A DNA stretch of 64,000 nucleotides, from contig CANLWS010000006.1 of NCBI GenBank assembly GCA_947494925.1, positions 248,001 to 312,000 of the forward strand, given 5' to 3'. How positions within the stretch are numbered: position 1 is the first letter of the stretch; every line of letters begins with the position of its first letter. Made by a program: the position numbers and the translations under genes. Source of the DNA: an uncultured Alteromonadaceae bacterium (lineage in GTDB: Bacteria > Pseudomonadota > Gammaproteobacteria > Enterobacterales > Alteromonadaceae). The notes beneath the pieces were generated by a model, which was not told where the DNA came from, ran no database searches, and worked only from the letters and a program-made list of their open reading frames with translations. This document shows, piece after piece, positions 63,653 through 64,000 of this stretch.

Positions 63653-64000
63653 ATGAAAAGGCTTAAATGTAGATTATTGATACGCAGACGTTTAGGTCTT
63701 TTCTTTACACTCCTAACAATCGCTGTATTCAATTATGGTTATTCCCAAAATCTTGATGATTTGTCATTAGAGCAAAAACTTGCGCTCAGCGATTCAATCA
63801 AGCTTTATGACCATGATAGGTTTATCTCGATCCTCACCGATATTGAATCCATTAATGATCAGTTAACGCCCCGGCAACAAGCACGACTTAAATACCTGCA
63901 AGCCTATAAACTAGCTTACGATAACAAACGACAGGTTGCCATCAGCTTGTACAAGCAAGTTTTTGATTCAACTGCTGATGCTGAAGTAAGAATACCAGCG
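63653..64000 (+). CDS. Exported TPR-like protein, N-terminal part (runs off the right edge)
   Basis: The first 116 codons of a longer protein start at ATG 63653, 13 bases after the precursor stop. A signal peptide is visible (RRR then LGLFFTLLTIAVFNYGYS). The following region is helical, with repeat-like segments (KLYDHDRFISILTDIESI, ARLKYLQAYKLAYDNKRQVA) typical of tetratricopeptide proteins. In Alteromonadales such N-termini often precede membrane-bound diguanylate cyclases or histidine kinases, but the rest is outside the window. It may be cotranscribed with the precursor gene. Confidence 0.7.
   Translation, partial: MKRLKCRLLIRRRLGLFFTLLTIAVFNYGYSQNLDDLSLEQKLALSDSIKLYDHDRFISILTDIESINDQLTPRQQARLKYLQAYKLAYDNKRQVAISLYKQVFDSTADAEVRIPA

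Overview
The window reads as chromosomal DNA of a marine gammaproteobacterium, most likely Alteromonadales (Alteromonas/Glaciecola/Aliiglaciecola type). This rests on the housekeeping block ftsH-folP-glmM-tpiA-secG-tRNA-Leu, gammaproteobacterial families such as RhlE, YaiI, the DUF2058 (YaiL) family, AstB, DUF1244 and rhombosortase, and a moderately low GC content judged by eye. No phage, IS element, integrase or CRISPR array was found. The placement is inference from gene content; no search was run.

Layout. 1-1280: a partial gene end, a thioesterase and a rhomboid protease. 1391-8870: one leftward operon, MoxR ATPase - VWA protein - RDD membrane protein - XdhC - MocA - a two-subunit molybdenum hydroxylase of IorAB type, so the enzyme is encoded with its maturation factors. 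9065-13387: rightward cysK, a lipoprotein, a NUDIX protein and an ECF sigma / anti-sigma / PDZ module. 13467-25446: gamma-glutamyltransferase, enoyl-CoA hydratase, rhombosortase, S9 peptidase, glutathione peroxidase, azoreductase, a large DUF4397 lipoprotein built from an internal duplication, and a PLP enzyme coupled to an acyltransferase. 25562-32765: a secreted trypsin-like protease coupled to an FHA membrane protein and an NRDE protein, an aromatic aminotransferase, an AAC(3)-I-like acetyltransferase and rhlE. 32787-44921: yaiI, a DUF2058 gene, topA, astB, an Ig-like lipoprotein, a dicarboxylate symporter, a Lol transporter with one permease, and a CNNM/CBS protein. 45006-52789: an M14-like peptidase, then a catalase-like haemoprotein, a membrane di-haem cytochrome c and a class 3 lipase, followed by a 7TMR-DISM diguanylate cyclase.

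52870-62345 is the translation/cell-envelope housekeeping block, and it is rearranged. The rimP-nusA-infB-rbfA-truB-rpsO genes that normally lie between tRNA-Leu and pnp are absent. The 523-base gap between ftsH and yhbY, where rlmE belongs, holds a decayed remnant of rlmE with stop codons and a frameshift, recognisable only after reverse translation of the gap.

The most exciting system is at the right end (62443-63640): a tetrapyrrole-methylase-fold protein with the sequence signature of split borosin alpha-N-methyltransferases (SonM type), followed by a 71-residue acidic small protein in the position of a stand-alone precursor peptide. Together they look like a RiPP pathway for backbone N-methylation. 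The interval between them contains several small inverted repeats. A partial exported TPR-like protein runs off the end.
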